In this document: positions 21,540 to 34,200 of the stretch, in pieces | Numbering within the stretch: the stretch's first letter is position 1 | Layout: each line of letters opens with the position of its first letter | NCBI GenBank assembly: GCA_023935145.1 | Contig: CM043703.1 | Coordinates: forward strand, 24,947,727-25,011,726 | Reading direction: 5' to 3' | Source: Bretschneidera sinensis | Taxonomy: Eukaryota; Streptophyta; Magnoliopsida; Brassicales; Akaniaceae | Length of the DNA stretch: 64,000 nucleotides | The notes under the pieces: model-generated | What the model saw: the letters and a program-made list of their open reading frames with translations, nothing else | The model's database searches: none | What the model was told of the DNA's origin: nothing | Program-made: the position numbers and the translations under genes

Positions 21540-22995
21540 GCTTTATATATAGAGAATGTGGACATATCAATGTTGGTTGATCTTGGTGCAACCCATCCTT
21601 TTGCATCTAGTATTCATATGAAGTCTATTGAAGTATGCATTAGTCCTTTGATGCAAAATATTTTGTCGAAGTTTTTCACTAGAGATAGAGTGATAATCAT
21701 AAATGTTTACAAGTGTGATGTGATTTGTATCAGCGATAGAGAATCTGAAGTTGAGTTATTATCTTTAAATATAATATAATTTTGGAAAATAATTGGTTAT
21801 CGATGTTTTATGTCTGGGTTGATTGTTTCAGAAAGAATGTAGTGTTCAAAATATGGACATAAGAAGTTTAACCTTCAGAAAGAACATAAAATACTCTCGA
21901 ACTATGTTATTTTACTCTGACGACTAGTAGATGGTTGAAGAAAGGATGTGAGGAGTATTTGGCATATATAATGGATTCTAGAAAAGAAAATAGAAAGTTA
22001 GAATAAATCTTAGTGGTGAAAAATTATTCTAATGCAATTCTTGATGAGTTGCCTAGTTGCCTCCAAGTAGGAAGATTAAAATTCTCTATTGATGTGATAC
22101 CAAGTTCATCACATATATTTAATAGCACCCTACAAGAGTGACACCCATTGAGTTAAAAGAGTTGAAAGTTCAAGAATTTTTAGATAAACAATTTATCGGA
22201 CTTAATATATTTGGGGAGCTCCCGTGTTGTTCGTGAAAGAGAAAGATGGAACGATGAGATTGGGTATAGACTACAAATAGTTGAATAAGAACAAATACAT
22301 TTTTCCCGGGATAAATGAATTGTTTGAGCAGTTGCAAGAAGTGAGAGTGTTTTCTAAGATAAACCTGAGATCAAGTTATCACCAGTTAAGGATAAAGGAG
22401 GGAGACGTGCCTAAAACTGCTGTTAGGACACGTTATGGTCATAAGCTTTTTGTGATATCATTTGGATTAACCAATGTTCCAGAGATATTTATGGACTTGA
22501 TGAATAAAGTGATTAAACTATATTTTAACAAGTTTATAGTTGTATTTGACTTTCTGATATAATCTAAGAAAGAAGAACAACATGCAAAACATTTAGAAAT
22601 TGTGTTGGAGATTTTGAGGAGAGAGATTGTATGCTATAATTTTCCTAAATGTGAATTTTGACTGAAAGAAATGACCTTCTTGGAACATGTAATATCGGGA
22701 AATGGCATAACAGTTGATCCACAAAAGGTAGAGGCAATGTTAAGTTAGGAGAGACCAACTAATGTGATTGAGATTAAAATCTTCTTGGGGTTAGCCGGTT
22801 ATTATAGAAGATTCTTTCAAAAAAAATTTCTATTATTGTAATACTGTTAAATAAACTGACCAGGAAAGAGGTGAGATTTGTATGGTAAGGCAAGTGTGAG
22901 AAAAATTTCCAATTACTAAAGGAGAAATTGACTACAGCTCCAGTATTGGTGTTCCTTCTGGTGATGAAGGATTTGTGGTGTATAGTGATGCATCA
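21540..22995 (+). pseudogene. Ty3 protease, RT and partial RNase H remnant
   Basis: 21558-21779 reads protease MSMLVDLGATHPFAS-like (actual DISMLVDLGATHPFASS; DLGA for DSGA). 22281-22562 reads RT ([44 protein letters not shown]), where the catalytic FIDD is degraded to VVFDF, so the polymerase site is lost. 22600-22990 reads the thumb and RNase H start (FLGLAGYYRRFF, LTTAPVLVF). The sequence ends at about 22995. Confidence 0.75.
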
Positions 22996-23760
22996 CATCA
23001 ATGATGGGGATATATTGGGGTTTTGAGTATATTGGGGCTTTCGGGTTGTGAGGTTGTGAGAGTTTAGCAGCTTTTCTCTTCCTAAAGTGGGACTTCCCAT
23101 ATTGATCTTATAAGCTGTCTCGAAAGCTACATGTGTATGGATCTCAACTTCAAGCTCCAATGGAACTGTCACAACACTGGAAGGGAATTTCCCATCCGGC
23201 GCAAGCATAACCTCCACCCCATTGATAAATGTAACATAACAATTCAAGGGAGACAAAGTCAAGACCAAATTTTTCGAACTTGAACCAAACACCTCAACTA
23301 TGTACTCCTTGAATAGAAGAGAGTGTTGTTGTCTCAATTTTGAGAAGAAAAACCCATGAATCAGAGTAAACCCATTAGCCAAAACTGAAAAGACTGCAAA
23401 TTTCAAATTATAACATGAGTTCTCAACAAGATAAAGTCATAGCCAATGGCGACCAATCTACTTAGTTCTAATAGTATATGTTGAAGTTCGCCTAAAAACT
23501 CGGGCCATATTATACAGAGTTAAGTAGATTGAAAAGTTGATTTCAATCTCAGAAACCACAATATGGGAAGAGGAAGACAAACTAACTACAGAAATGCTAC
23601 TATCAGGTTTGAAAACCCGGCCATCGTCTAGTTCTATAGTGTTACTTCCTCCATAATCCATCAAAAAACTGTCAGTAAGAGTAAAAGAATCCAATACTAC
23701 TGACTGAAGAGAGCAAATACATACAATGGAGATAAAGAATAACATAATTGAATCTTCCAT
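22993..23760 (-). pseudogene. Malectin-like domain receptor kinase (CrRLK1L-type), 5' fragment pseudogene
   Basis: Minus strand from an ATG at 23760: a signal peptide (MEDSIMLFFISIVCICSLQS), then a malectin-like ectodomain with MDYGGSNTIELDDGRVF, NMARVFRRTSTYTI, GRHWL, LVLTLSPLNCYVTFINGVEV and AFETAYKINMG. These are hallmarks of the FERONIA/HERKULES-type family, which senses wall-derived or peptide signals at the plasma membrane. Two in-frame stops (TAG at 23460-23458, and a TGA in the codon after HWL where arginine is usual) kill it. It is cut after about 250 codons by the retrotransposon end at about 22995; no second malectin half, transmembrane segment or kinase domain follows. Confidence 0.75.
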
Positions 23761-24262
23761 ATCTTCATTCACACTAAATCTTATATTAAAAATTGTAGAT
23801 AAGAAGAACCCAGCATTTGCATCACTCACTTTTGTCACTTTACTTGTACATTTAATAATAATAACAACAATATTGCAAAAAATATTGAATTGGGACAAAC
23901 CATACCTAGTTCTTCAATCTTCTTAAGAGCTAGAGCTAGAGAGAGATTCCACTAGAAAAGGAAAAGAATATTACAGTTTAGTGTTGGTGTGAGAGTGAGA
24001 GTGATAATGGTGATGCTGCAGTTCCAAAGATTTGGTACCTAACTAGTTCTTCGGGTTTGGATTCGAATCGTACTATTTTGATGCATTTTTGGATTAAGTT
24101 GGAAAAGAGTCGAGTTGAATTTTTGGATCGAACCAGATTTTGTCACATTTAATTTTTTTTGGTACCTAGCTATATCTCCGCCTTCACCGTGGCATTAGGA
24201 GAATGAAACCATGAGCTTCAATTTCCTAATAAACATAGGGGAATACCCTTTTTGGAATCTAA
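23761..24262. other. Intergenic spacer, nothing recognised
   Basis: AT-rich flank upstream of the receptor-kinase pseudogene. No coding frame, RNA gene or repeat boundary was recognised. Confidence 0.5.
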
Positions 24263-25142
24263 AGGTCTGTTTGGTTTACAGACAGAATTGCAGTGGGATA
24301 TGATTGGGATTATAGTGAGATAAGATTAAGAGAGATTAAAGTGGGACTATTTTAATTCCATGTTTGGTTCATAAAATTTCTAAATTGTGATTAAAATGGG
24401 ATAAAAAATATAAAGACTAAAATACCCTTATATATATATAACACAACCCCTTTCATTTTTTTTTTCTTCTTCCTCATCTGTTTCATGACAAAGAATTTTT
24501 TTTCCTTCTTCCTCCTTCATCTTCCTTCTCTTCCTCCTACATCTTTCAAGGGTTATAGTTGTTAATTCAAGGCGAGCTCAATGGTGGCAGCGGTTCAACT
24601 TAAAAGCCACAGGAAAAGTAGATCGGTGATAGTGAAGGTCACGGTGGTTTGATGATTTTTTACCGTTTTTTGACGAAATCTCAGCGAAGGTACACCATAT
24701 CCGAATAGATTGAGTAATTCTAAATCGGATGGTGCAGTTGGATTATGGTGGCGTGACTTTCTGGTGGCGATTGGCAGTGGCATTAGCGAATCTTGATGAA
24801 AGTTGGTAGGTTTCGATTGTGAGATCCTCTTGATGCTGATGGTGTGGATGGTAAATGACGGAGAGGAAGAAGAGAATAGTATGAAATTCGTGGAAAATTC
24901 TTCAAAAAAGAGGAAAGGAAAAAGAAGCATGAAGTGGCACAGGGTATTAAAGGAAGGAAAAAAATGGTAGGATAAGTCATGTCCCGGGGGGTGAGACAAA
25001 ATTCATGGGATTAGGACTAAGTTTATCCCACCCTAGTTCTATGTAAACAATCAATCCTTCCAACCAAACATGGGATTAACTGTTCATGTGTGACTAATTT
25101 GGTCTTATCCCACTTTTGTACCCCAAACCAAATAACCCCCAA
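24263..25142. repeat. MITE-like non-autonomous DNA transposon candidate
   Basis: The left end ggtctgtttggtttacagac and the reverse complement of the right end, gggggttatttggtttgggg, resemble each other, and both are followed within about 20 bp by agtgggat(a). The ggtctgtttggttt start is common in plant PIF/Harbinger- and hAT-type MITEs. No clean target duplication was found, so the ends and superfamily are uncertain. The 134-aa frame inside has no recognised domain. Confidence 0.45.
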
Positions 25143-26069
25143 GTGTTGAAGGTTATCCTTTGGGCTGAGTGAGATGTTAAGACCTTGTTCTTTGGTCATG
25201 CTCTTCTAGAAGTTGAGTGCTAGAGTGCTTGCTTAAACAGTTAAAAACAATGAGTGAAGGCCCAGATTTGGACTTCGAACGGACACTCCAAAGCTCAAGT
25301 CAGTAATGCAGTTGAGGAAAAAACTATGATTAGAGAGCTCAAAGAAGAGATTTCAAAACATGATTATAATAATGGAATCTAATTTATATAGCAGAGAGGT
25401 GGAGGGAGTTTCATAATGGCAGATGATTTGAATCGTCAATTGGAGATCTGTTCGAGAGTTGAGATCGTTCCATAGGTTTAATGTAGTTTTTTCCCTTGAA
25501 CAGTCAGGGGGTTTTAACCCTTGAACCTTTAAGCGGATTTTCACCACTTTATCTTTGGATGGTGAAATGACTTTTTTACTCCTTATCATTCCACATGTTG
25601 CCAGGTGATTGGATAATGGATTTTTACACACAACAATTGTATGTTCTTCCTTCATGTGATTTTATTTCACAGAACAATGCTTTAAATTAAGTTTTGACTG
25701 GACATACGGTTTCGGCCAAGCCCGCTCAAAACATGCAGCAACTCATATTGTTGGCCCAGAATGAGCGTAATCCAAAGTTGTTCGCACACTGAGGGTTCCT
25801 GCTTCCTGGATCCTGGTCAACTTAAGCACGTGCTTCTCGCGTGTAAGATATCTCCCACTCATTTTGCAGCACCCGCATTATCCATTTGTTGTTCAATTAT
25901 AAAAAAGATTTTAAAATAATAACACAAACAAAAAACATGGAGTACTACAAAACTGGAAATATGATAAGAAAAAGAAAAGCAAAAAGAGGGGGAAGAAAAA
26001 CGGTATCAAAGGGCCAAACTGTACTTTACCTATTATCACCTTATTGAAAAGATATTGTTGCTTCTCAAT
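25143..26069. other. Spacer containing the PnsL1 5' flank
   Basis: No gene was recognised. The last 250 bp upstream of the ATG at 26070 presumably hold the promoter and 5' UTR of the PsbP-family gene. The 100-aa minus frame at 25353-25655 lies in low-information repeat-like sequence and is not called. Confidence 0.45.
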
Positions 26070-28930
26070 ATGTTAGTGTCTTCACTTTCACTGAGCTGTG
26101 TTTCAACAATCATATCCAAGAAGGTAACTGTTACCAATCACCTCTCCTCCTCTGCACATTGTTTCTGTTTAGATTATGTTCTCTCAAACCTGGAATAATA
26201 TGATTCGTTTGTATTCTTTGTTTCTCAATTTTCAGTTAAATGTGGCTCATTCAAATGAATTACCTAGAGCTTGTGCATTTCCTGCGAGTAACACAGTCAC
26301 ATGCCCTAGAGATACAACCTTCAATGAAGAAAGTAAGATACCCATTAGAAATTTCTCCTCAAATTCACTGCTTCTGTACAGTTTGCTACTGTATTTGTGT
26401 GGAAAAATAATATTTGGAGAGATACCCAGATCATTATTTTTCTATTATTTTCAGTTTAGAATGAGCGATTTACTGTCTATGCTACCAATTATGTGTGAAT
26501 TGTATAGAAATTATTAGTATTTGGAAGATACCCAGATGACTACTCTTCAATTTTGACTGAATAACCATGTGGTTCGTGCTCTGCCTAATTAGTTATGGTT
26601 TTCTCCTAAATTATTTAGCACTTCATATTGTGGTGTATGGTTTGGTTGAGTAGATGTTACATTCGTGGTCATATGTACTTAATTTCAATGTGGAATTCTG
26701 CTTGGATAATGTAAAACTTTTTCCCAAAAGTTCCTCTTTCTGAATCATTTCTTGCTTCTTAATCTCTTGCCAATCAAGATATCTCTCCCTTGACATTCTG
26801 TCATTAATTGGTTGAGATTATGGCTGAATATTATTCTAACATGACAGAATTGTGATATCCCTTGTGTCATAACCTCATTGAATTTTAGGCAATTGCAAGA
26901 GAAGGCTGTTACTGTTGGGAGTGGGAACCCTAATGGCTACTTCATTGCCAGCAAGTTCTCTTTTCGCTGAAGGTATTATAAATCGTTTTTTTTTCTAAAG
27001 TTATGTTTGATCTTATATTTTGATGTGTCTTTTCTAGAAGTGATTTCTATTTTAATTAGTTGAAATTCAAATTTTTTTGTCATTTTGCAGAGATACCAAA
27101 AAACTATCGAGCTTTTGTGGACAATCCAGATGGGTATTCATATTATTACCCCTCGGATTGGAGGGTAAGTTATGCAACCATATCATATAGTGGAAGCCTT
27201 GAGTTTGGATAGAAAAAACTCAAATTAACTTTTTTGTCTAAATTTTAGGAATTTGATTTTAGAGGGCATGATTCTGCATTTAAAGACAGGTATCTGCAAT
27301 TGCAAAATGTTAGGGTGAGATTTTTACCAACTGATAAAAAAGACATCCATGATTTGGGTCCAATGGAAGAGGTAAACAATTGAATTTTTTTAATTTTTCT
27401 TACGTTTTCATAAAAGAAGCAATGGGACTTCACCATATCATTATTTTGCAGGTTGTCACAAATTTGGTGAGACATGTGTATGCTGCCCCGAATCAATTAG
27501 CTACTATATTTGATATGAAGGAGGTTTGCATCTCTTCTTAAGAATCCTTTTGTGTAGGATATCTAAAATGTCCAAGATGGATATGGTTTTTACCTTTTGG
27601 ATCTTATTAATTGAACAACATTCTTCCTTGTAAAAACTACTAAAGAAATCTTCCTAGTAACTTTTCTGTTTTGTGTAAAAACAATCTCTACCTTGTTGTT
27701 GATTACATTGATGATGCTTGACTGGTGTGCTTATATATCTCATATTTGGCAAGAGAGGAATTCCGCAATCCGTAAGCTTGCCTTTCATAGTATTAATGTT
27801 GTTTCCGACTTGATTGTTGCTGATGTTCATGATAGATTGATTGGGTTTAGCAATTTTTTTGCTGACTCTCTTGATCATGAAGTAGCTGCTAATTGAGTTT
27901 AACATTTGTATTGTAAGCTCAGTTTTTTTGTTTGTACTGTAGCACGACTCCTGCTGTGTTCTATGTTCTTGGATGAAATAATTTTTTTTTACATTTATCC
28001 AAAAGAAAGACAATTTGTGTATGTGCATAAGCAGGGCTTGTTGAATGACTCATTTTTTTTATCAAAGAAGCTTATTGACAATTTCTTTGGTGGTTACCTA
28101 CTTAATGCAGCGGACTGAAGATGGGAAAAACTATTATACTTTCGAGTATGGACTTACATCTCGAAACTTCTCTAGCACTGCCTTTGCGACAATAGCAATC
28201 GGAAACGGTAAGCATATAACATCTCTAAGTGTCACCTATCCTCTTAGCATTTGTCGAATACTAGAACTGTTTTGTTGTAATATGCAAGAATCTATCATCA
28301 TGCAAACATGAGCATATAACTAAGAATCTTTCCTTTCTATTCTCTTGAAGCAATGCTATACTTGAACAGTTGAAGCCTTTCCAAGCTGAAGCCATTACTA
28401 CACACTAAACTGAAAAGCTCTTTTGTCGGAAAAGCAATGGTTGCTTCCATATTCATTTTTTTCTCTTATGTCAACAAAAATGGTTGTGGAAACAGCCATT
28501 GCTTTTGTGTCAATAACATCGTACCACAGACATAAGCTAATTTGATCGAAGTCACGAAGCGTTCCAAACTTATCACCAGATATCCCAACTAGATCTGGAC
28601 TTTGTCATTGCTTTGATTTTGTAGATGTGTGCAAAACTGATTTACAAGAAGACTGACTAGCCTTTTAGGTATACTAAAGCAGAAAAACAAGCACATTTGG
28701 AAAGTAAATCAGCAGTAAGGCAACCTAGTCAAATCAAGCACACCAAGTGAAGAATTTGATATTGCAGAATTTTAACATGGTTTGTTTGTGCTTTTTTTTT
28801 TATAGAGAGATATTACACACTGATTGTTGGAGCAAATGAAAGACGGTGGAGAAGAGTTCGCAATAAGCTGAAAGTGGTAGCAGACTCCTTCAAGGTGCTT
28901 GATATCAAAAATGCTAGTGCTAGTATTTGA
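26070..28930 (+). CDS. PnsL1: PsbP-family thylakoid lumen protein, probably PnsL1/PPL2 (8 exons, 241 aa)
   Basis: Exons: 26070-26123, 26236-26332, 26889-26972, 27091-27164, 27249-27371, 27452-27523, 28111-28207, 28806-28930, all with GT-AG borders and continuous phase. Residues 1-about 52 form a Ser-rich chloroplast transit peptide. A twin-arginine lumen signal follows (NCKRRLLLLGVGTLMATSLP, then SSLFAE at the likely cleavage). The PsbP domain spans about 80-240, with DGYSYYYPSDWREFDF, NVRVRFLPTDKKDI, GKNYYTFEYGL and GANERRWRRV. In Arabidopsis, PnsL1/PPL2 is a lumen subunit of the chloroplast NDH complex (cyclic electron flow) and its gene neighbours ABCB6, as here. Another PsbP-domain protein such as PPD2 remains possible. 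The ATG is the first in frame; no transcript was available to confirm it. Confidence 0.85.
27690..27900 (+). repeat. LINE 3'-end fragment in intron 6 of the PsbP-family gene
   Basis: The plus-strand frame reads AYISHIWQERNSAIRK, like the (W/Y)xIWxERNxR motif that follows the zinc-binding region of plant LINEs. It lies wholly within the 27524-28110 intron and does not affect the exons. No target duplication was identified. Confidence 0.55.
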
Positions 28931-29099
28931 CAGCGAAGCTTTGTATTGTGCTTGTGAAACAATGAAGTTTGCATTTGGTGTACATAACAGAAGACGAATT
29001 CATGCAATGGGCACTCAATTGAGATTTTCATCAAATGGGCTTCTCTATTCTAAAAGATTTCAAGTGCTCGTTTTGTCACTACCACTGGATTATGTTTCC

Positions 29100-30310
29100 G
29101 ACTGGCTTCTTTTTTTTCTTTTTTTTGGAAAACCTCGGGAGAAATTTATTGATTATAAAAAAAATACACATAAATGTGAGGACAATAAGAACCATATCCA
29201 AATATGCTTTGAGATCTTTAAGTCTAACCCTAAACAAAAGAGATACAATAGACTATGTTTTTCGATGGGTATACAACTGAGAGTAATTAAAATATAAAGC
29301 AGTTAAACTAGAAGGAAGTAACTCATTAGTACTCAAAAAAAAATTTACTACTATCATGAATAGGATCATATTTAGCGTGAGAATCCGCAACCATATTGGC
29401 TTCTCGAAAAATATGGGTAATAGTCATGTGTAGTAATTAGTGATTTAATTTTTCAAACTATGTATTCCAAATCCTATGGACAAGTATAAAAACCAAGAAT
29501 TAAATCAACAAATAATTTTGAATCACATTTTATGACAGTCAACGTAAAATTATGTTCATGCATTAATTTCAAACCAGATAAAAGGGTTTGAAATTATCCC
29601 TTTATTATTGGAGCAAGATTTAAAAGAGTAAGAATAAGCTAAGATGAATGAAGATCCATTTCTAAATATCCCCTCACCTGCATTACCTTTAGCTGAACAA
29701 GAACCATCAGTGTTAAGTTTAATTTGTCAAAGAGGCACAGTGCTCCATCGAATCCAAATACCTTTACGAATGGAGGGAAAGATGATTTTAATGTTAATAG
29801 CATTAATACATGACATTTCATGAAAATGTATTGAAGATGTATGCTTAATGAACTTAGAACTATCCATTATACCTTCTTTAGTACGAGCAATCAATATTTT
29901 TAAACAAATAGATTTACCTTATTGTCTAATTTCATTACGCATCCTCCAAATATTCCAACATCCCCGTAATAAAGTACAAATACGAGTGATACCAAGTTGA
30001 GATGATAGAGAATTATTACTAAGCCAATTATCAAATAAAGCATGAATGGAATGAGCATGATTAACTTCAAATCTAACATCAAAATAATCTCAAACAGCAT
30101 TAACAAGAATACTACGAACAAAAAGATGATATATTGTTTCAATGTTGCCTAAACGACAACATGAACATTTAGAAACCAAATGGATACGTACTTCTTTTAT
30201 TTTTGAGCCTACAAAGACCACCAAAAATCAATTTCCAAATAAAACAACTTACTTTAAATGAAATCTAATTGTACCATATTTTTTTAACCATTTAAAAGAT
30301 CTACTTTTAA
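29100..30310 (-). pseudogene. LINE fragment (zf-RVT end and RNase H), broken
   Basis: Minus-strand frames 30142-29900 and 29821-29639, together with shifted frames, read SNNSLSSQLGITRI, a WNIWRMRNEIR-like segment (compare IWxERN), and KLNTDGSCSAKGNAGEG-like RNase H sequence. The T-rich start at about 29105 would be the minus-strand poly(A) end. It is heavily mutated and lies between the PsbP-family gene and ABCB20, convergent with neither promoter. Confidence 0.6.
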
Positions 30311-31215
30311 ATATAACTTTTTTTTTCAATATTCTTTAATTATAAATATACTTAATTGAGAATGTGTTCACAGTAATTTATCATGTATACCATCTGCTCA
30401 TTACCCAGCAATATTTCAAAATAGCCCCGTAAATTCCTAGTGGGAAAATACAAAACTCAAAAGTTGTCTCCAAACGACGGTCACATAAAAACACTGCTTT
30501 GAAACGTTTAAGCATCAGTCAAATTTTATAGGTTCCCCAAAATCAGAAGCACGATAGCCCGAGAAGCAAACTTCCCTCCAATTAATGTCAAACAATAGCT
30601 CTAAAGAACATACAAGTACTGACATCATAATGGCATAAAGTGAACAGCTATCGCATATTTATTTACAAAGATTACAACAAACCTTCACTTCTTTCCTCTT
30701 CTAAACTTTCTTTCAGTTCTCACATGAAAAAAATTTACAGCAGAACACAATTCATAATCCAAGTTGGTAAGAGAAGGGATCACAGATAAAATTTCAAAAA
30801 CAAAAATCGAAAAACACTCGTCAGACCCGAATATCAGCACCCTATTTTCTGATTAAATAAACAAATCAATATACCATTGGAGACAAAGCACATCCACAAT
30901 CTAATGATGCTTTGCCTCCGAAAAGAATATGCATCTATCAACCAACAGCCAACCAAACCCCAAAATCCCTACTTCTAAGCCCTATAACTAACACTATCTC
31001 TTGGCACTGCTGCCATGCACCCCATCCAGCCCTATCAACATTGTTACAAGCCTTGTCACTGTCATTTGCTCTTGCCCATTCTGGAAACTCCAACCAATAG
31101 GTATTCTATTAAAAGTAGCTGGTGTCCAGTGTTGATATTTCCAGAAATCAAAAAGAGCAGAATGGGAACTATACAAATGAACCATTTTTAAGTTGCAATC
31201 AACCGCAAGCCCAAC
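30311..31215. other. 3' flank and probable 3' UTR of ABCB20
   Basis: No other gene was recognised. The proximal 300-500 bp probably form the ABCB20 3' UTR; AATAAA-like signals cannot be assigned with confidence. Confidence 0.45.
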
Positions 31216-34200
31216 CTAAATCAGTCGATGCTGACGCAAACCCTTCCCAAAATGGGGTTGCATCAAGCGGACATATAAGCCATTCTTTGCCACCAAAGAA
31301 TCATGGGTCCCTTCCTCCACAATTCGCCCTCCGTTAAGAACTACAATGTTATCAACATGCCTCATCATTGCTGCTCGGTGGGCTATCAAAATGGTTGTTT
31401 TGTTCCCCATTATCAGTGTATCAAGAGCCTCCTGCACCACTCGGCTTGACTCAGATTCAATGGATGAGCTAGCTTCATCCAGTAACAGGATGGGAGCATT
31501 CTTCAGCACCACCCTTGCAATAGCTATTCTCTGTTTCTGTCCCGGGGTCAGGTCTACACCCCTCATCCCGACATGGGTGTCATAACCATGAGGCAAGCTG
31601 CTTATGAAATGGTGAGCATTTGCTATTCTTGCAGCCTCCTTCATCTCAGCTTCGCTCGCATTATGTCTTGCATATATAATATTCTCCCTGATGGTCGTAG
31701 AGAAGATAATTGGTTCCTGCTGAACAAGACCTAAATGGTCCCTCAACCATCTCAAATTATATAGTTTCAAATCTCGCCCATCCAGTAGAATCTGACCGGC
31801 AACCGGATCATAGAATCTCTGAAGCAAAGATATTATAGTGCTCTTCCCAGACCCCGAAACTCCAACCACGGCTACAGTTTGTCCCCCGTTAACTTTGAGA
31901 CTGAAATTGCTCAATACCAACACCTCTGGGCGAGTTGGATAACAGAAATCAACATTTTTCAACTCAATGCTTCCATAGACATTAGGGGGCTTCAATGCAG
32001 AGATATCATCTGGATCAATCTTAGGCACTCGGTCTATGATTTCAAATACTGAAATGAGAGACTTACGTCGTTTAAGTATGTATGGGGCCAATCCAAAAGG
32101 CTCCACCAAGGCAAACGTTGCAAAAGAGAAAACCATATACTCCTTGAGAGCTGTAGGCAGATCCGTATAGCCATTTTTAACAGAAATTGCAGTATACCAA
32201 AGTAGAAGAGCGTTACAGGCAAATAGAAGAAACTGTGAAAAACCAAACGCAAACCCAGTGGCCATTCCATGAAAAAAGCTCTGCTTGAGTATTTTCTTCA
32301 GTTGCAGTCTGTAGAGCTCCATTACCTTGTTACCAGCACAGAATGCTACAACAGTGTAAATATTTCTAACTGCATCCTCAAGGACCAATGATGCCTTCCT
32401 GTGCATCTCCTGGATGCCCCTTGAAAATCCAGCAAGCCACATTTTCTGCAACATTGATTTTGGTGACTATTAACATTTTGGGGCCAAAATGATTAGAATA
32501 TTTTGGAAAAGGAAAGAGCAGGACCAGTGGTCCTGTTCGAGGAAGAATAACTTCTTGCTAATTTACAGGAAGAAAAGATTAGGCAGAACATAACACCCGA
32601 GACTCAATAACTACTGAAACATAACAAAATATCTCTAAAAAATCTAAATTATCTTCATCGAGAAAATGAAAAACTAATTGACAAGATGTGCCCCATCAAC
32701 GAATTAAGAAAACATTTGGATAAGTTAATTTCCAGTTAAAACATAAGTGGACTTCCCATCAAACAGCACATAGGAATGGTACAAACCTGTGCAATTGCAG
32801 AAACAGTGAGTATTGGCAGGGTTCCCAATGCCACAAGTGCTAATCGCCATTGTAGCAGCATCCCAATAAGAACAGCGACAATAACAGCAGCACTGTCCTG
32901 GATAAAAATTGAAAGCCGGTTGCTGAAAGCAGCTCGCACAAATGTAGCATCATTTGCCAAGCGCATGGATAATGTGTCCGCACTGTTATCTTCTTCATCA
33001 AACCATCCAACTTCATTGTGCAGCATTGCTGTCACATCATGGGAATCAATAAGGTAAAGCAAGTAAACAGAACTATGCATTCTCAAGAAATTACATGGCA
33101 ACTTAGAGAAAGGTTAAGGTACCTGAGAACATCATTCTTCGGACTCTCTCCGTCATTTTCTCTCCCATAATACCAAAGTAGAAGTGCTGCAAAAAATTAG
33201 CAACAACTGTCACTATCCCCATGCAGGCGATGATCAAGCACCATTTATCTACTTCCTGCCGTAAGTGATGTCTTTCGTCCCTATAATATGCTGTTACTAT
33301 CAAAGAAATAACATAAGCCAGAAGTGGATTGAAAGAACCAAAGATAGCAGCACCAATGCTTCCTAACACAGCATAGAGCCACTCTGCAAAACTAAGCTGC
33401 TCTAGCCTCCAAAATGATGGTGCTTCCTTGCGCCGTGTACCCTTTGCTTCTCTAACCTTCACTGGAATGTCATCAGAGTGACTATGAGGTCGACTAAAAG
33501 TCTGTGAATGGGAACGTTCATTTTTTGGATCAGATGTCAGAAGGGGGGATACAGGGGATTCAGGATCTGAACCATTAGATTTCTGCCTTTGTGCAGACTG
33601 AACATCAATCTTGGGTAACTCCGGTAGTCTCATTTCAAAACTATCTTGCCTTCTAATTGATGGTTCCTTGTCATCTGCATCCAAAGGCGAACCATTTTCC
33701 AGCATTTTCTCTGGTGGCGGGCTACGATCTTTGGGTGACTCTTGTGAGTTAAAGGTACCATCTTGGGGCCGAAATATGCCATGAATTCTCTGAAGAGAGG
33801 GTGACTTCGCCATTTTAGGTGATGATGGTTCTTGGAAGCTGTGACCTGCTGAAGAATCCTTCTCAATTTGGAAAGCTGCAGTTTCTTTGTAGTTTCGAAC
33901 AGGCATCCTGGAAGATGACACAAACCATAAACAAAATACTGCAAGAAGAAAGTGTTCTGGCAACAAGAAATAAACAGCCACACAAGTTAGCTCTAGTATT
34001 ATACCTCCTTGGAAGCTTTGCTGCTTCTTCACATTTGAGAAGTTCCGCATACAGGCCATCAAGGTTTAATAATTCATCATGTGTACCCATTTCAACAAGC
34101 TGACCTTCCTCCATCACAGCTATATAATCAGCATTTCTTATAAGGCTAAGCCGTCGAGCAATTATTATAGTTGAACGTCCCAACATTAGAAGATCGAGAG

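Larger units (their letters stand above)
18103..22995 (+). mobile_element. Tekay/Del-like Ty3 retrotransposon, 5' part only
   Basis: A 5' LTR (18103-20233), a primer site (about 20237-20249) and the order gag-protease-RT-RNase H on the plus strand define a Ty3 element. The TGTAATACCC...CGTTACA LTR ends and the long LTR resemble the Tekay/Del branch of chromoviruses. The body stops abruptly within RNase H at about 22995, against a plant receptor-kinase pseudogene; integrase, chromodomain and 3' LTR are absent. Stops throughout show it is inactive. Confidence 0.75.

Noticed and set aside
24595..24999. 134-aa minus-strand frame
   Set aside because: It lies inside the MITE-like repeat, is low in complexity and has no recognisable domain.
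26176..26517. 113-aa plus-strand frame starting at 26176
   Set aside because: It overlaps the true exon 2 of the PsbP-family gene in frame but runs through both flanking introns; the ATG at 26070 and splice sites give a better transit peptide.
31346..31585. Plus-strand open frame of 79 aa, and others at 32776-33057 and 33819-34103
   Set aside because: They are antisense shadows of ABCB20 exons.
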